DNA of 64,000 nucleotides from an uncultured Oscillospiraceae bacterium (GCA_934573855.1 CAKTMF010000003.1:1-64000); one strand, 5' to 3'; shown: positions 48,227 through 58,080, numbered from the stretch's first letter. Translations and numbers: made by a program. The notes: generated from the letters alone by a model not told the origin.

Positions 48227-49279
48227 ATGAACGCAGAATTTTTTGAAGCAATCGAAGACATCGAATCCGAAAAGGGAATATCCAGGGACTATCTTTACGA
48301 GAAAATAAAGCAGGCCATGCTGGCGGCCTTCCGCCGCGATAATCCCGAGTGCGAGGATAATGTCGAGATAATCCTTGACGAGGACAAGAAGCGTATCGAG
48401 ATGGTCGTGAACAAGACCGTGGTCGACGAGGTCACTGACCCCAGCCACGAGATCATCCTTGAGGCCGCGAAGAAGATCAGCCGCCGCGCAAAGACCGGCG
48501 ACCTTCTGCCCATCCCTGTCGAGACCAAAAAGTTCGGACGTATCGCGGCACAGGCTGCAAAACAGGTCATAATCCAGGCCATTCGCGAGGCTGAGCGCGG
48601 CATGATCTACGAGGAATTTACCTCCAAGGAGCATGAGATACTTACCGGCGTCGTCTCCCATGTCGAGCCGAGGAACGGCAGCGTCTCCATCCGCATCTCC
48701 TCCAACAGCGAGTACACCGAGGCCGTGCTTACTCCCAACGAGCGTATCAAGACCGAGGTCCTCACCGAGGGCGACCGTATCAAGGTCTATGTTGTCGAGG
48801 TCAGAAATTCCGCCCGCGGCGCACAGGTACTCATCAGCCGTACCCACCCCGGCCTCGTAAAGCGCCTTTTTGAGCTTGAAGTACCCGAAATATTCGACGG
48901 CACCGTCGAGATCAAGTCCATCGCCCGCGAGGCCGGCAGCCGCACTAAGATGGCCGTATGGTCCTCCGACGCGAATGTCGATCCCATCGGCGCCTGCGTC
49001 GGCCCCAAGGGCGGGCGCGTCGCGAGCATAGTCAACGAGCTTGGCGGCGAGAAGATAGACATCGTCAAATACAGCGAGATTCCCGAGGAATACATCGCAG
49101 CAGCGCTCTCTCCCTCCGAGGTCGTCAGCGTCACCATGCTTGAGGACGGAAAGAGCTGCCGCGTTATCGTTCCCGATAACCAGCTCTCCCTCGCCATCGG
49201 CAAGGAGGGCCAGAACGCAAGGCTCGCAGCGAAGCTCACCGGCTTCAAGATAGACATCAAGCCCGAGTCCGAGGCGTAA
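48227..49279 (+). CDS. nusA: Transcription termination/antitermination protein NusA
   Basis: A 350-residue factor with the N-terminal RNA-polymerase-binding domain, an S1 domain (from GVVSHVEPRNGSVSIRIS) and two KH domains (VDPIGACVGPKGGRVASIV and IGKEGQNARLAAKLTGFKI). It ends after the second KH domain, as is normal in Firmicutes, which lack the acidic repeats of E. coli. It binds paused polymerase. GGGGAAAC precedes the start. Confidence 0.97.
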   Translation: MNAEFFEAIEDIESEKGISRDYLYEKIKQAMLAAFRRDNPECEDNVEIILDEDKKRIEMVVNKTVVDEVTDPSHEIILEAAKKISRRAKTGDLLPIPVETKKFGRIAAQAAKQVIIQAIREAERGMIYEEFTSKEHEILTGVVSHVEPRNGSVSIRISSNSEYTEAVLTPNERIKTEVLTEGDRIKVYVVEVRNSARGAQVLISRTHPGLVKRLFELEVPEIFDGTVEIKSIAREAGSRTKMAVWSSDANVDPIGACVGPKGGRVASIVNELGGEKIDIVKYSEIPEEYIAAALSPSEVVSVTMLEDGKSCRVIVPDNQLSLAIGKEGQNARLAAKLTGFKIDIKPESEA

Positions 49280-49306
49280 TTTTCCTTAAAAGGAGGCGGC
49301 AGCTGA

Positions 49307-49579
49307 ATGCAGAAGAAAATACCCATGCGGCAGTGCTTAGGCTGCCGCGAGATGAAGCCCAAGAAAGAGCTTATCCGCGTGGTGCGCTCGCCGGAGGGCG
49401 ATATAAGCCTTGACTTCAGGGGCAAGGCCCCCGGCAGGGGAGCGTATATCTGCCCCGACGCCCAGTGCCTCAAAAAGGCGGTCAGGGCGAGAGCGCTTGA
49501 AAAGGCGTTCTCGGCGCAGATACCCGAAGAGGTATATGAAAAATTGAACGAAGAGATGGAGCGTGCCGGAAGTGAGTGA
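49307..49579 (+). CDS. rnpM: RNase P modulator RnpM (YlxR)
   Basis: A 90-residue protein of the YlxR family. RQCLGCREMKPKKELIRVVR and GRGAYICPDAQCLKKA are the two family motifs. YlxR proteins bind RNase P RNA and other RNAs. The gene is in the conserved place between nusA and ylxQ and overlaps ylxQ by 17 bases. GGAGG lies 13 bases upstream of the start. Confidence 0.92.
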   Translation: MQKKIPMRQCLGCREMKPKKELIRVVRSPEGDISLDFRGKAPGRGAYICPDAQCLKKAVRARALEKAFSAQIPEEVYEKLNEEMERAGSE

Positions 49580-49988
49580 CAAAATTCTCGGTCTGTTGGG
49601 CCTAATGCGCAGGGCCAACGCCGTCGACATCGGCGAGACCAACTCCGGCGCGGCCGTCAGAAGCGGAAGGGCAAAGCTCCTGCTCCTCGCCTCCGACGCC
49701 TCCGATAACGCGAGACGCAGGGCGGAGACTTTCGTTTTCGGCCATAGGACCATTCTCCTGACGCTGCCGTATACAAAGGCGGATATCTCCGGGAGCGTCG
49801 GCGTCAGCGGCTGCTCGATGGCGGCGGTCACGGATATGGGCTTCGCCAACGCACTGATGAAGGCGCTTGCTGCGGCGGATAACGAAAAATACGGAAGCAT
49901 TGCAAATGAGGTGGAGGGCCGCTTTCTGAAAACGGAAAGCAGGAAAAAGAAGCGGCCGGCCGCGCGAGATACAAGAGGAACGGTATAA
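49563..49988 (+). CDS. ylxQ: YlxQ, ribosomal protein L7Ae-family RNA-binding protein
   Basis: A 141-residue protein with the L7Ae/L30e fold: ILGLLGLMRRANAVDIGET, AKLLLLASDASDNARR and GFANALMKAL match the YlxQ branch. Such proteins bind kink-turn RNA. The start is a GTG at 49563 inside rnpM after GGAG; the next GTG at 49572 is possible. The tail is basic. It is directly before infB, the usual position. Confidence 0.85.
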   Translation: MPEVSDKILGLLGLMRRANAVDIGETNSGAAVRSGRAKLLLLASDASDNARRRAETFVFGHRTILLTLPYTKADISGSVGVSGCSMAAVTDMGFANALMKALAAADNEKYGSIANEVEGRFLKTESRKKKRPAARDTRGTV

Positions 49989-50003
49989 GGAGGAAAAACA
50001 TAT

Positions 50004-52376
50004 ATGATCAAGTACAGAGTGCATGAGGTAGCGAAAGATTTCAACGTAACATCCAAGGTTATTTCCCAGATACTGACTGACTATGTTGCACCTCCGAAAA
50101 ACCATATGCAGGTTTTGGAGACCAATGAGCTGGACGTCATATTTGAGTACATGACCCAGCATAATCAGGTCGCGAGCCTCGAGGAGATATTCAACGTAAA
50201 GCCGGCGGAGCCCAAGGCAGAGAAGCCCGAAAAGGCCGATAAGAAGGCTCCTGCCGCCGACAAGAAGCCCGCAAAGGACGACAAGCAGCCCAAGACCGGC
50301 GAGAAGGCACCGACCCAGACTGCGGCGCCCGCGCGCACGGAGGAGCCGAAGGCCGAAAAGCCCAACAAGCCCCACACTCCCCGTCAGGTCGCGGAGAAGA
50401 GAGTCGTCGACACACGCGGCGGCGCGGCCGTCAATATCGCCAAGTATGACGAAAAGTTCGAGAACCTTGCCGGCTCACGCAAAGAGGGCAACCTCCACCG
50501 CACTAATAAGGAGAAGATAACCAGCAAGGCAAAGCAGCGCACCAGTCAGCAGGCGGCTTCCGCGAAGCGCCGTCAGGAAGAGCGCGACAAGATGAACAAG
50601 CTCCAGCTCGAGATCGCCAAGAAGCAGCAGCTCAAGGTCGAGATCCCCGACGAGATCAGCGTGGGCGAGCTTGCCTCCCGCATGAAGAAGACCGCCTCCG
50701 AGGTCATAAAGCAGCTCTTCAAGCTGGGCGTTTTCGCGTCTGTGTCCGACGTTATCGACTACGACACCGCGGCGCTTGTCGCGATGGAGCTCGGCTGCAA
50801 GGTCGAGAAAGAGGTCATCGTCACCGTCGAGGAGCGTCTTATCGACGACCACGAGGACAAGGAAGAGGATCTTCAGCCCAGAGCGCCCGTCGTCGTCGTC
50901 ATGGGTCATGTCGACCACGGCAAGACCTCGACCCTCGACTACATCCGCAAGGCAAACGTCGCCAGGGGCGAGGCCGGAGGCATAACTCAGCACATCGGCG
51001 CCTACACAGTCGAGATAAACGGCAGCCCCATCACCTTCCTCGACACCCCGGGACACGAGGCGTTCACCTCCATGCGCGCACGCGGCGCGATGGTCACGGA
51101 TATCGCCATTCTCGTCGTTGCGGCGGACGACGGGATCATGCCACAGACGGTCGAGAGCATAAACCACGCCAAGGCTGCGGGCATACCCATCGTCGTTGCG
51201 ATAAACAAGATGGATACCGTCGGTGCGAACCCCGAGCGCATAAAGCAGCAGCTCACCGAGTACGACCTGGTCAGCGAGGACTGGGGCGGCGACACGATAA
51301 TCTGCCCCATATCCGCCAAGACCGGCATGGGCATAGACAATCTTCTTGAAAACCTGGTCATTCTGGCCGAGGTGCAGGAGCTCAAGGCCAACCCCAACCG
51401 CGCGGCAAAGGGCGCTGTTATCGAAGCCCGTCTTGACAAGGGCCGCGGCCCCATCATGACCGTGCTTGTGCAGAACGGTACGCTCAGAGTCGGCGACATC
51501 ATCATTGCCGGCACCTGCGTCGGCCGTGTACGCACCATGATAAACGACAAGGGCCAGCGCGTCACCGAGGCCGGTCCCTCCACCCCCGTCGAGATCTCCG
51601 GCATGTCCGAGGTACCCAGCGCGGGCGACACCTTCAACGCCGTCGCCGATGAGCGCATGGCAAGGGAGCTTGCCGAGGAGCGCCGTATCCAGATGATGAA
51701 CAACGCCTCCGGCAGCGCGAAGAAGGTCAGCCTCGAGGACCTCTTCAGCCAGATACAGGCGGGAGAGATGAAGACTCTCAACATCATCGTCAAGGCCGAT
51801 GTCCAGGGCTCCGCCGAGGCGGTCAAGGCGTCTCTTGAGAAAATATCCAACGACGAGGTCAGGGTCAAGGTCATCCACAGCGCGGTCGGCGCCATCAACG
51901 AGTCTGACGTTATGCTTGCCGCCACCTCCGGCGCGATCATTGTCGGCTTCAACGTCCGCCCGGACAGCGCCGCACGCGACAACGCCGCGCGCAACAATGT
52001 CGATATGCGCATGTACCGCGTCATCTATGACTGCATAAACGAGATCGAAGCCGCCATGAAGGGCATGCTCGCGCCGCGCTTCAAGGAAGTCATCATCGGC
52101 CACGCCGAGGTCCGCGAGACCTACAAGGTCTCCAAGGTCGGCACCGTCTGCGGCTGCTTCTGCACCGACGGCAAGATACAGCGCGGCTGCGATGTGCGCG
52201 TACTGCGTGACAACATCGTTGTCCACGAGGGAAGCCTTGCCTCTCTGCGCCGTTTCAAGGACGACGTCAAGGAGGTCGCCACCGGCTACGAGTGCGGCAT
52301 GCAGGTCGAGAAGTTCAACGACATCAAGGTCGGCGACGTAATCGAGTGCTTCGTTATGGAGCAGGTCCAGCCTTAA
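50004..52376 (+). CDS. infB: Translation initiation factor IF-2
   Basis: A 790-residue GTPase that brings fMet-tRNA to the 30S subunit. The N-terminal 200 residues hold an IF2_N motif at the start and a Lys/Ala/Pro/Glu-rich linker. A second IF2_N domain is near 215-265. The G domain starts near 292 with VVVVMGHVDHGKTSTLDYI, then DTPGHEAFTSMRARGA and NKMD. The C-terminal domains follow and end in the initiator-tRNA-binding barrel. AAGGAGG precedes the start. Some shorter isoforms are made from internal starts in other bacteria; not assessed here. Confidence 0.97.
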   Translation: MIKYRVHEVAKDFNVTSKVISQILTDYVAPPKNHMQVLETNELDVIFEYMTQHNQVASLEEIFNVKPAEPKAEKPEKADKKAPAADKKPAKDDKQPKTGEKAPTQTAAPARTEEPKAEKPNKPHTPRQVAEKRVVDTRGGAAVNIAKYDEKFENLAGSRKEGNLHRTNKEKITSKAKQRTSQQAASAKRRQEERDKMNKLQLEIAKKQQLKVEIPDEISVGELASRMKKTASEVIKQLFKLGVFASVSDVIDYDTAALVAMELGCKVEKEVIVTVEERLIDDHEDKEEDLQPRAPVVVVMGHVDHGKTSTLDYIRKANVARGEAGGITQHIGAYTVEINGSPITFLDTPGHEAFTSMRARGAMVTDIAILVVAADDGIMPQTVESINHAKAAGIPIVVAINKMDTVGANPERIKQQLTEYDLVSEDWGGDTIICPISAKTGMGIDNLLENLVILAEVQELKANPNRAAKGAVIEARLDKGRGPIMTVLVQNGTLRVGDIIIAGTCVGRVRTMINDKGQRVTEAGPSTPVEISGMSEVPSAGDTFNAVADERMARELAEERRIQMMNNASGSAKKVSLEDLFSQIQAGEMKTLNIIVKADVQGSAEAVKASLEKISNDEVRVKVIHSAVGAINESDVMLAATSGAIIVGFNVRPDSAARDNAARNNVDMRMYRVIYDCINEIEAAMKGMLAPRFKEVIIGHAEVRETYKVSKVGTVCGCFCTDGKIQRGCDVRVLRDNIVVHEGSLASLRRFKDDVKEVATGYECGMQVEKFNDIKVGDVIECFVMEQVQP

Positions 52377-52383
52377 CACATCC

Positions 52384-52410
52384 ACGGGCGCTTTGAAAAG
52401 AAGCGCCCGT
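52384..52410 (+). other. Hairpin between infB and rbfA
   Basis: ACGGGCGCTT pairs perfectly with AAGCGCCCGT, followed only by TTCTG. It may be a weak terminator or processing site inside the operon. Confidence 0.5.
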
Positions 52411-52435
52411 TTCTGCAACAAGATGGAGGATAAAA

Positions 52436-52804
52436 ATGTCTTCAAATAAACTCGCAAGAACAAACGACGATATACAATTCGTCCTCTCAAAGCTCATAAG
52501 AGAAATAAAGGATCCCCGTGTCCAGCAGGGCATGATAAGCGTCACCCGCGTGGAGACCACCGGCGACCTCAGATATTCCAAGGTCTGGCTCTCCGTCATG
52601 GGCATGCGGGACGAAAAGGAATTCAAGCGCGGCCTCAAGTCTGCCGCCGGCTGGCTCCGCCGTGAGCTGGGCAATTCCATGAAGCTTCGCTATACGCCCG
52701 AACTCGTGTTCGAGATCGACCACAGCATCGAATACGGCGCGCACATCAGCGACGTTATAAATTCACTGGATATAAGGCAAGACGATGAAGAAAACGAATC
52801 TTAA
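52436..52804 (+). CDS. rbfA: Ribosome-binding factor A
   Basis: A 122-residue KH-fold protein needed for 30S maturation in the cold. IQFVLSKLIREIKDPRVQQG and VTRVETTGDLRYSKVWLSVM are the conserved parts, and LRYTPELVFEIDHSIEYG the closing motif. The start follows GGAGG. It overlaps nrnA by 20 bases. Confidence 0.95.
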   Translation: MSSNKLARTNDDIQFVLSKLIREIKDPRVQQGMISVTRVETTGDLRYSKVWLSVMGMRDEKEFKRGLKSAAGWLRRELGNSMKLRYTPELVFEIDHSIEYGAHISDVINSLDIRQDDEENES

Positions 52805-53729
52805 GGAATGCGCGGGACTTCTGCTCGCACACGATGATATACTGCTCATCACCCACAGCAATCCCGACGGGGATACCGTGGGCAGCGCCGCCGCGCTCTG
52901 CCTTGCGCTGCGCCGCGCGGGGAAAAACGCCTATCTTTATCCGAACACTCAGATAACGGAAAAGCTCCTTCCCTACGCGCAGCCGCTCTTCCCGCCGCTC
53001 GATTTCAGACCTGGGTACACCGTCGCGGTCGACGCCGCGACCGAGCAGCTGCTCGCGCATGGCTTTTCCGAGGGTGTAGACCTCTGCATTGACCACCATC
53101 CTTCCAACACCCATTATGCGAAAAGCTGGCTCGTCAGGGGCGAGAAGGCCGCCTGCGGCGAGATAATCCTTGACCTCATCAAGAAGCTCAACGGCGGCGT
53201 CTCAAAGGAGGAGGCGGATCTCCTCTATATCGCCATTTCCACCGACACGGGCTGCTTCCAGTATTCAAATACCAATTCCGCCACGTTCAAGGCGGCGGCG
53301 GAGCTGCTCGAAGCCGGGGCCGACAACACGCTCATAAATACGGCCTTTTTCCGCAAGGTATCTCCCGCGCGCCTCAGGCTCGAGGGCATGATCTATTCCA
53401 CCATGACCTTTCACCGGGACGGAAAGATAGCCGTCGTGTGCGTGACGCGTGAAATGCTCGAAGCCTCCGGAGTGTCTGAGGATGATCTTGACGATCTTGC
53501 GGGTCTCTCCGGCAGAGCCGAGGGCAGCGTCCTCAATATCACCATCCGCGAGATGAACGACGGCAACAGCAAGGTTTCTCTCCGTTCCGACAAGACCGTC
53601 AACAGCAGCGATATCTGCGCGGTGTTCGGCGGCGGCGGCCACGCCATGGCGGCGGGCTGCACCATTATGGGTACCCCCGGGAAAGCCAAGGAAATGCTGC
53701 TCGCCGTGATCGACGAGGTCTGGAAATGA
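52785..53729 (+). CDS. nrnA: Bifunctional oligoribonuclease / pAp phosphatase NrnA
   Basis: A 314-residue DHH/DHHA1 phosphoesterase. HSNPDGDTVGSAAALCL near residue 24, the DHHPSN motif near 104 and the substrate-binding GGGGHAMAAGCTI near 283 are visible. NrnA degrades nanoRNAs and removes the 3' phosphate from pAp. It is in the usual rbfA-nrnA-truB order. Start overlaps rbfA and stop overlaps truB by four bases. Confidence 0.93.
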   Translation: MKKTNLKECAGLLLAHDDILLITHSNPDGDTVGSAAALCLALRRAGKNAYLYPNTQITEKLLPYAQPLFPPLDFRPGYTVAVDAATEQLLAHGFSEGVDLCIDHHPSNTHYAKSWLVRGEKAACGEIILDLIKKLNGGVSKEEADLLYIAISTDTGCFQYSNTNSATFKAAAELLEAGADNTLINTAFFRKVSPARLRLEGMIYSTMTFHRDGKIAVVCVTREMLEASGVSEDDLDDLAGLSGRAEGSVLNITIREMNDGNSKVSLRSDKTVNSSDICAVFGGGGHAMAAGCTIMGTPGKAKEMLLAVIDEVWK

Positions 53730-54595
53730 ACGGTATACTGCTCATCGACAAGCCGTCCGACTGGACGAGCAACGACGTCGTTATGAAGCTTCGCGGCATG
53801 CTCAGGGAGCGGCGGACCGGCCATTCCGGGACGCTCGATCCCATGGCCACAGGGCTGCTGGTCATTTTCGTCGGGAGGGCCACGCGCGCCGTCGAGTTTG
53901 CCGAGGCGCATTCAAAGCGCTATTGCGCGTCCCTTCGTCTCGGACTTGTGACCGACACGCAGGATATCACCGGCAGAGTGCTTGAGGAGCGTCCGGCGGA
54001 TATTTCCCGGGAAGAGCTTGAAGCCGCCCTCGCGGTCTTTCGCGGAGAGATCGAACAGATACCTCCCATGTATTCCGCGATAAAGATCAACGGCCGCAAG
54101 CTCTATGACATCGCACGAAAGGGCGGCGAGGTCGAGCGAAAGTCCCGCCGTATCACCGTCAGCGATCTTGTACTCACGGGACGCAGCGGCGATGATTGGC
54201 TGCTGGACATTCAATGCTCAAAGGGAACGTATATACGCACGCTGTGCCATGATATAGGCGCTGCACTCGGCTGCGGCGGCTGCATGAGCGCCCTGCGCCG
54301 TACCGCAGCCGGCGCGTTCTCCCTGACAGACGCGTATTCTCTTGAGGACGTGCAGAGAGCCGCGGACGAGGGACGCGCGCATGAGCTTCTGCTCCCTGTG
54401 GACGCGCTCTTCCCGGAATACGGAAGCTATACCGCGAGCGGTGCGCAGGAGAAAAAGATCCGTACCGGCGCAGCCGCACGGGCGGATATTCCGGACGGAT
54501 GTTACCGCGTCTATTCCAACTCAGGCGAGTTCCTCATGCTCGGCTCGGAGGAGAACGGGATACTCAAAACAGTAAAAAGTTTTTTTGAGGTTTGA
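53726..54595 (+). CDS. truB: tRNA pseudouridine(55) synthase
   Basis: A 289-residue synthase that isomerises U55 in the T-loop of tRNAs. The catalytic Asp is in GTLDPMATGLLVIF near residue 38, with RYCASLRLGLVTDTQDITG and PPMYSAIKINGRKLYD following, all family motifs. The C terminus has the PUA-like end. The start overlaps the nrnA stop (ATGA). ribF follows one base after the stop. Confidence 0.96.
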   Translation: MNGILLIDKPSDWTSNDVVMKLRGMLRERRTGHSGTLDPMATGLLVIFVGRATRAVEFAEAHSKRYCASLRLGLVTDTQDITGRVLEERPADISREELEAALAVFRGEIEQIPPMYSAIKINGRKLYDIARKGGEVERKSRRITVSDLVLTGRSGDDWLLDIQCSKGTYIRTLCHDIGAALGCGGCMSALRRTAAGAFSLTDAYSLEDVQRAADEGRAHELLLPVDALFPEYGSYTASGAQEKKIRTGAAARADIPDGCYRVYSNSGEFLMLGSEENGILKTVKSFFEV

Positions 54596-54596
54596 T

Positions 54597-55520
54597 ATGG
54601 CAGATAAAAAAAGAGCCATCGCCCTTGGCTTTTTCGACGGGGTCCATCTCGGCCATGCCGCGCTGCTCAACAAGACGAAGGAGCGCGCCGCCGAGATCGG
54701 TGCAATGCCCTCGGTGCTCAGCTTTGACGTTCATCCGGATAATCTCGTTTTCGGGCGCGAGGTGCCGCTCATCAACGACTGTATGGGGCGCGAGGACATC
54801 ATCCGCCGCATATTCGGCATAGACAACGTGGTATTCATTCACTTTAACAGGCATGTCATGTGCATGCCGTGGCAGGAGTTTATCGACGCTCTCATCGACG
54901 AACTGGATATAGCATGGATAGTCGTCGGACATGACTTCTGCTTCGGCTACAGAGGCGAGGGTACGGCGGATAAGCTGAAGGAGTACTGCGCCGGGCGCGG
55001 CATAGGCTGTGACATAATACCCGCCGTCATGCTCGACGGTCGCGTCATAAGCTCCACATATATACGCGAGCTTATCTCCAGCGGCAATATCTCGGAGGCG
55101 AACCGCTTCCTCGGCCACCCGCACACTCTGTCCGACACGGTGCGCTCCGGCTACCATCTCGGAAGAAAGCTCGGCACTCCCACGATCAATATGTTTTTCC
55201 CCCACGGCGTGCTTGTTCCGAAGCACGGAGTATACGCCGCGAGGGTCTGTCTCGAGGACGGGATCTGTCATATCGCGGTGACGAACGTCGGTGTGCGTCC
55301 CACCGTCAGCGACGGCGACCGTGTCAGCGTGGAGAGCCATCTCCTTGACTATTCCGGCAATCTTTACGGCAGACAGGCAAGAGTTGAGTTTTACGAATTT
55401 CTCCGCGAGGAGCGGAAGTTTGACGGCATTGAAGCTCTGAGCGCGCAGATACACGCCGACGCCGAGAGCGCGAGACGCTATTTCAGCGATAAAGACGATA
55501 AAAAGGACTCTGTTGGATGA
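54597..55520 (+). CDS. ribF: Bifunctional riboflavin kinase / FAD synthetase
   Basis: A 307-residue enzyme making FMN and FAD. The N-terminal adenylyltransferase has ALGFFDGVHLGHAALL (HxGH-type) near residue 8 and DFCFGYRGEGT; the C-terminal kinase has HLGRKLGTPTINM and KHGVYAARVCL. The start ATG 54597 follows GAGG six bases upstream. It is the last gene of the nusA-infB operon. Its stop codon sits inside the terminator hairpin at 55505-55533. Confidence 0.95.
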   Translation: MADKKRAIALGFFDGVHLGHAALLNKTKERAAEIGAMPSVLSFDVHPDNLVFGREVPLINDCMGREDIIRRIFGIDNVVFIHFNRHVMCMPWQEFIDALIDELDIAWIVVGHDFCFGYRGEGTADKLKEYCAGRGIGCDIIPAVMLDGRVISSTYIRELISSGNISEANRFLGHPHTLSDTVRSGYHLGRKLGTPTINMFFPHGVLVPKHGVYAARVCLEDGICHIAVTNVGVRPTVSDGDRVSVESHLLDYSGNLYGRQARVEFYEFLREERKFDGIEALSAQIHADAESARRYFSDKDDKKDSVG

Positions 55521-55538
55521 ACCAACAGAGTCCTTTTC
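55505..55538. terminator. Bidirectional terminator between ribF and the exonuclease
   Basis: GGACTCTGTTGG pairs perfectly with CCAACAGAGTCC, with TTTT on the plus side and a run of A on the other, so both convergent genes can end here. The stops of both genes overlap it. Confidence 0.85.
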
Positions 55539-56535
55539 ATGTTTTGTCCGATTTGTTTGCGGGGCGGTTCTTCCGCGTGCCGTGGCCGCGTCCGCGTCTC
55601 CTGACCTGCGCGGATTTTTGACGGTAAAAGTCCGTCATGTCGCTGTCGGCCTTATAGACGAGCCTGTTCGCCTGCCATGCGCCGCTGTCGGCATCCTTGC
55701 GGAATTTCACGCGCGCAAGGAACGCGCCATGCTCCTCGCAGGTAAAAATGTTCATATAGCGCTGATCGCCCTGATTTATCCACTTCACACCGGGAACGGC
55801 CGAGCCGCACTCGGGGCAGCAGAGGCTGCTGAGACGCTCGTCGGCAAAGGCCTCTGCCTTGCTCACATACCCGGCAAAGCTCTCATGGGCGATGGGCTCG
55901 GGGTTGTCGGAGTCCACAGGGGGCTTGTAGTTCGGCATACGGGCGGCGAGTATCTTCGCGGCCTCCGGGTAAAGGCGCAGTCCGTCGCGCATGTCGAGCT
56001 TGGTGCAGACAAGCGCAGTATTGTATGCATCGCCCAGCGCGTCGTGCGCGACACGGGTCTGCTCTATCTCGAAATGCTCCATTGCGCTCGCGAGGGACTT
56101 CTGGTTCTTGTCACCGCCGGTCTGGACGTTATAGATGAGCTGCAGGTTTATCCACCTGGATATCCAGTCCCAGTCAAGGTCGTGGATGATGATGTTCTGC
56201 TCAAAAATGCCCTGATCGTCGCAGCCCCATGTGATGAACGTCACATCGTCGCCGCAGAACTCGCGGAAGCGCTCCACCGCCTCGGCGAAGGAAAAGCCCT
56301 GCGCGAGCCGCTCACTGTCAAAGCCGGTGATCTTTTTCACCTTGTAGTGCATGCGCTTGAAGTAGACGGGCTTGACGTCGATCGTGAACTCCTCGGCGGG
56401 CTGCATGTTCTCGTCGAGCTTCACTGCGCCGATCTCGATTATCTCCCCGCGAAGATGGATGGGGAGCTTATTGAAAACGGAGGATTTGGAGCTCATTGCC
56501 TGATTCCACTCCAAGTCCACCACAACGTAATTCAT
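55537..56535 (-). CDS. DEDD-type 3'-5' exonuclease with a zinc-binding tail
   Basis: A 332-residue protein. The N-terminal 200 residues are an exonuclease of the KapD/ERI-1-like type: VVDLEWNQ near residue 4 (D-x-E), TWGCDDQGIFEQ in the middle and AHDALGDAYNTALV with the H-x-x-x-x-D end. The C-terminal part has a CCPEC...CEEH zinc-binding set and a basic end rich in Arg and Gly. It may trim RNA or DNA ends. Start ATG 56535 follows AAAGGAAT. The substrate is unknown. Confidence 0.85.
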   Translation of the reverse strand: MNYVVVDLEWNQAMSSKSSVFNKLPIHLRGEIIEIGAVKLDENMQPAEEFTIDVKPVYFKRMHYKVKKITGFDSERLAQGFSFAEAVERFREFCGDDVTFITWGCDDQGIFEQNIIIHDLDWDWISRWINLQLIYNVQTGGDKNQKSLASAMEHFEIEQTRVAHDALGDAYNTALVCTKLDMRDGLRLYPEAAKILAARMPNYKPPVDSDNPEPIAHESFAGYVSKAEAFADERLSSLCCPECGSAVPGVKWINQGDQRYMNIFTCEEHGAFLARVKFRKDADSGAWQANRLVYKADSDMTDFYRQKSAQVRRRGRGHGTRKNRPANKSDKT

Positions 56536-56661
56536 AGCAACAATTCCTTTTCGTAAACTCTCAAAGAACATTATAACACAGCTTTGCGCCGGTTGCACCA
56601 CATTTTTTCAAAAATTATCTTTCCCGCTGCGGAAGATAAGTCCGGCCCCGACAAATATGCT

Positions 56662-56690
56662 TTGCCATCGGGGAATAGATATGGTATACT
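56662..56690 (+). promoter_or_regulatory. Sigma-A promoter of murF
   Basis: TTGCCA and TATACT are separated by 17 bases, 31 bases before the murF start. Confidence 0.75.
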
Positions 56691-56721
56691 GCCAATGATT
56701 TGGGTAAAGGGGAGTACATAT

Positions 56722-58080
56722 ATGAAGAATATGACTCTGGAAAGAGCCGCAAGGGTCTGCGGGGGCAGGCTCTGCGGCGAATATACAAAGGAGAGCGAGC
56801 TGGGCCGTGTCGTCATTGACAGCCGGGAGGTGACTCCGGGCGATTTTTTCGTCGCTTACAAGGGCGAGAAGGCGGACGGCCACGACTATATCACCGCGGC
56901 CTTTGACCGTGGGGCGGTCTGCTGCCTTGCGGAGCGTATCCCGGAGGGGGAGACGCGCCCCGTGATCCTTGTCCCCGACGTGCAGGAGGCGCTGGAGCTT
57001 ATCTGCGCCGACTACCGCAGCACCCTGACGCTCCCCGTCGTCGGCATTACCGGCAGCGTTGGCAAGACCTCGGCCAAGGAAATGATCTCCGCCGTTTTGT
57101 CGCAGCGCCTCAGGGTCCTCAAGACCGACAAAAATCTCAACAATCAGATAGGCGTCCCCATGACCATATCTCGCATAGAGCCGTCACATCAGGCGGCCGT
57201 CATCGAGATGGGCATTTCCGGCTTCGGTGAGATGAGCAGGCTCGCCGCCATGGCGAGACCGGATATCGCGGTGTTCACGGTCATCGGTCATGCGCACCTT
57301 GAATTTCTCCGAGACCTTGACGGCGTCCTCCGGGCCAAGACCGAAATGCTCCGCTATATGGCGGACGACGCGCTCACGATAATGAACGGCGACGACGAAA
57401 AACTCCGCGGCTTCGACTGCCGCCAGAGGAAGCTGCTGTTCGGACTCAGCGAGGGCTGTGATATCCGCGCGGAAAATATACGCCTCGGCGAAAACGGCTC
57501 CACAGACTGCGACATCACCTGCGGCGGCAGGCATATCGCCGCGCATATACCCGCCTACGGCCAGCATATGGTCTACGCTGCGCTCGATGGCGCGGCGGTG
57601 GGTATCGCCATGGGACTTACAGACGCCGAGATAGAGCGCGGGATAGCCTCGTATGAGACTGTTGGACGCCGGGGCGCGGTCACGGAGACCGCGTACCTGA
57701 CGCTGATCGACGACAGCTATAACGCAAACCCCGACTCCATGAAATGCGGTATTGACTCTCTCATGAAAATGCCTGGACGGCATGTCTGTATTTTCGGCGA
57801 CATGCTCGAGCTGGGTGAAAACAGCGCGCAAATGCACCGCTCCGTCGGCGTCTACGCGAGGGAGAGGGGCATAGACCTCGTCCTCGGCAGCGGGAAGCTC
57901 GCGGCGGAGATATGCCGAGGCGCGGGCGACAGGGGAGTACACTTTGACAATAACGCGGAGCTTATCGCGGCTCTCGGGGAATATATCCGGCCGGGCGACG
58001 CGGTGCTTGTCAAGGCGTCAAGGGGAATGCACCTTGAGGAAGCGGCGGAGGCCCTGAAAGCATTGGGAGAGCATATATGA
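56722..58080 (+). CDS. murF: UDP-MurNAc-tripeptide--D-alanyl-D-alanine ligase
   Basis: A 452-residue Mur ligase that adds D-Ala-D-Ala to the peptidoglycan precursor in the cytosol. The N-terminal domain has VVIDSREVTPGDFFVAYKG, the ATP site is GITGSVGKTSAKEM near residue 110, and NLNNQIGVP and DDSYNANPDSMKCG are the family signatures. ATG 56722 after AAAGGGGAG is the start. The HAD gene overlaps its stop by four bases, so the two are coupled. Confidence 0.94.
   Translation: MKNMTLERAARVCGGRLCGEYTKESELGRVVIDSREVTPGDFFVAYKGEKADGHDYITAAFDRGAVCCLAERIPEGETRPVILVPDVQEALELICADYRSTLTLPVVGITGSVGKTSAKEMISAVLSQRLRVLKTDKNLNNQIGVPMTISRIEPSHQAAVIEMGISGFGEMSRLAAMARPDIAVFTVIGHAHLEFLRDLDGVLRAKTEMLRYMADDALTIMNGDDEKLRGFDCRQRKLLFGLSEGCDIRAENIRLGENGSTDCDITCGGRHIAAHIPAYGQHMVYAALDGAAVGIAMGLTDAEIERGIASYETVGRRGAVTETAYLTLIDDSYNANPDSMKCGIDSLMKMPGRHVCIFGDMLELGENSAQMHRSVGVYARERGIDLVLGSGKLAAEICRGAGDRGVHFDNNAELIAALGEYIRPGDAVLVKASRGMHLEEAAEALKALGEHI

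Noticed and set aside
50475..52490. A 671-codon open frame opposite infB
   Set aside because: A shadow of infB, same composition pattern as the other mirror frames.
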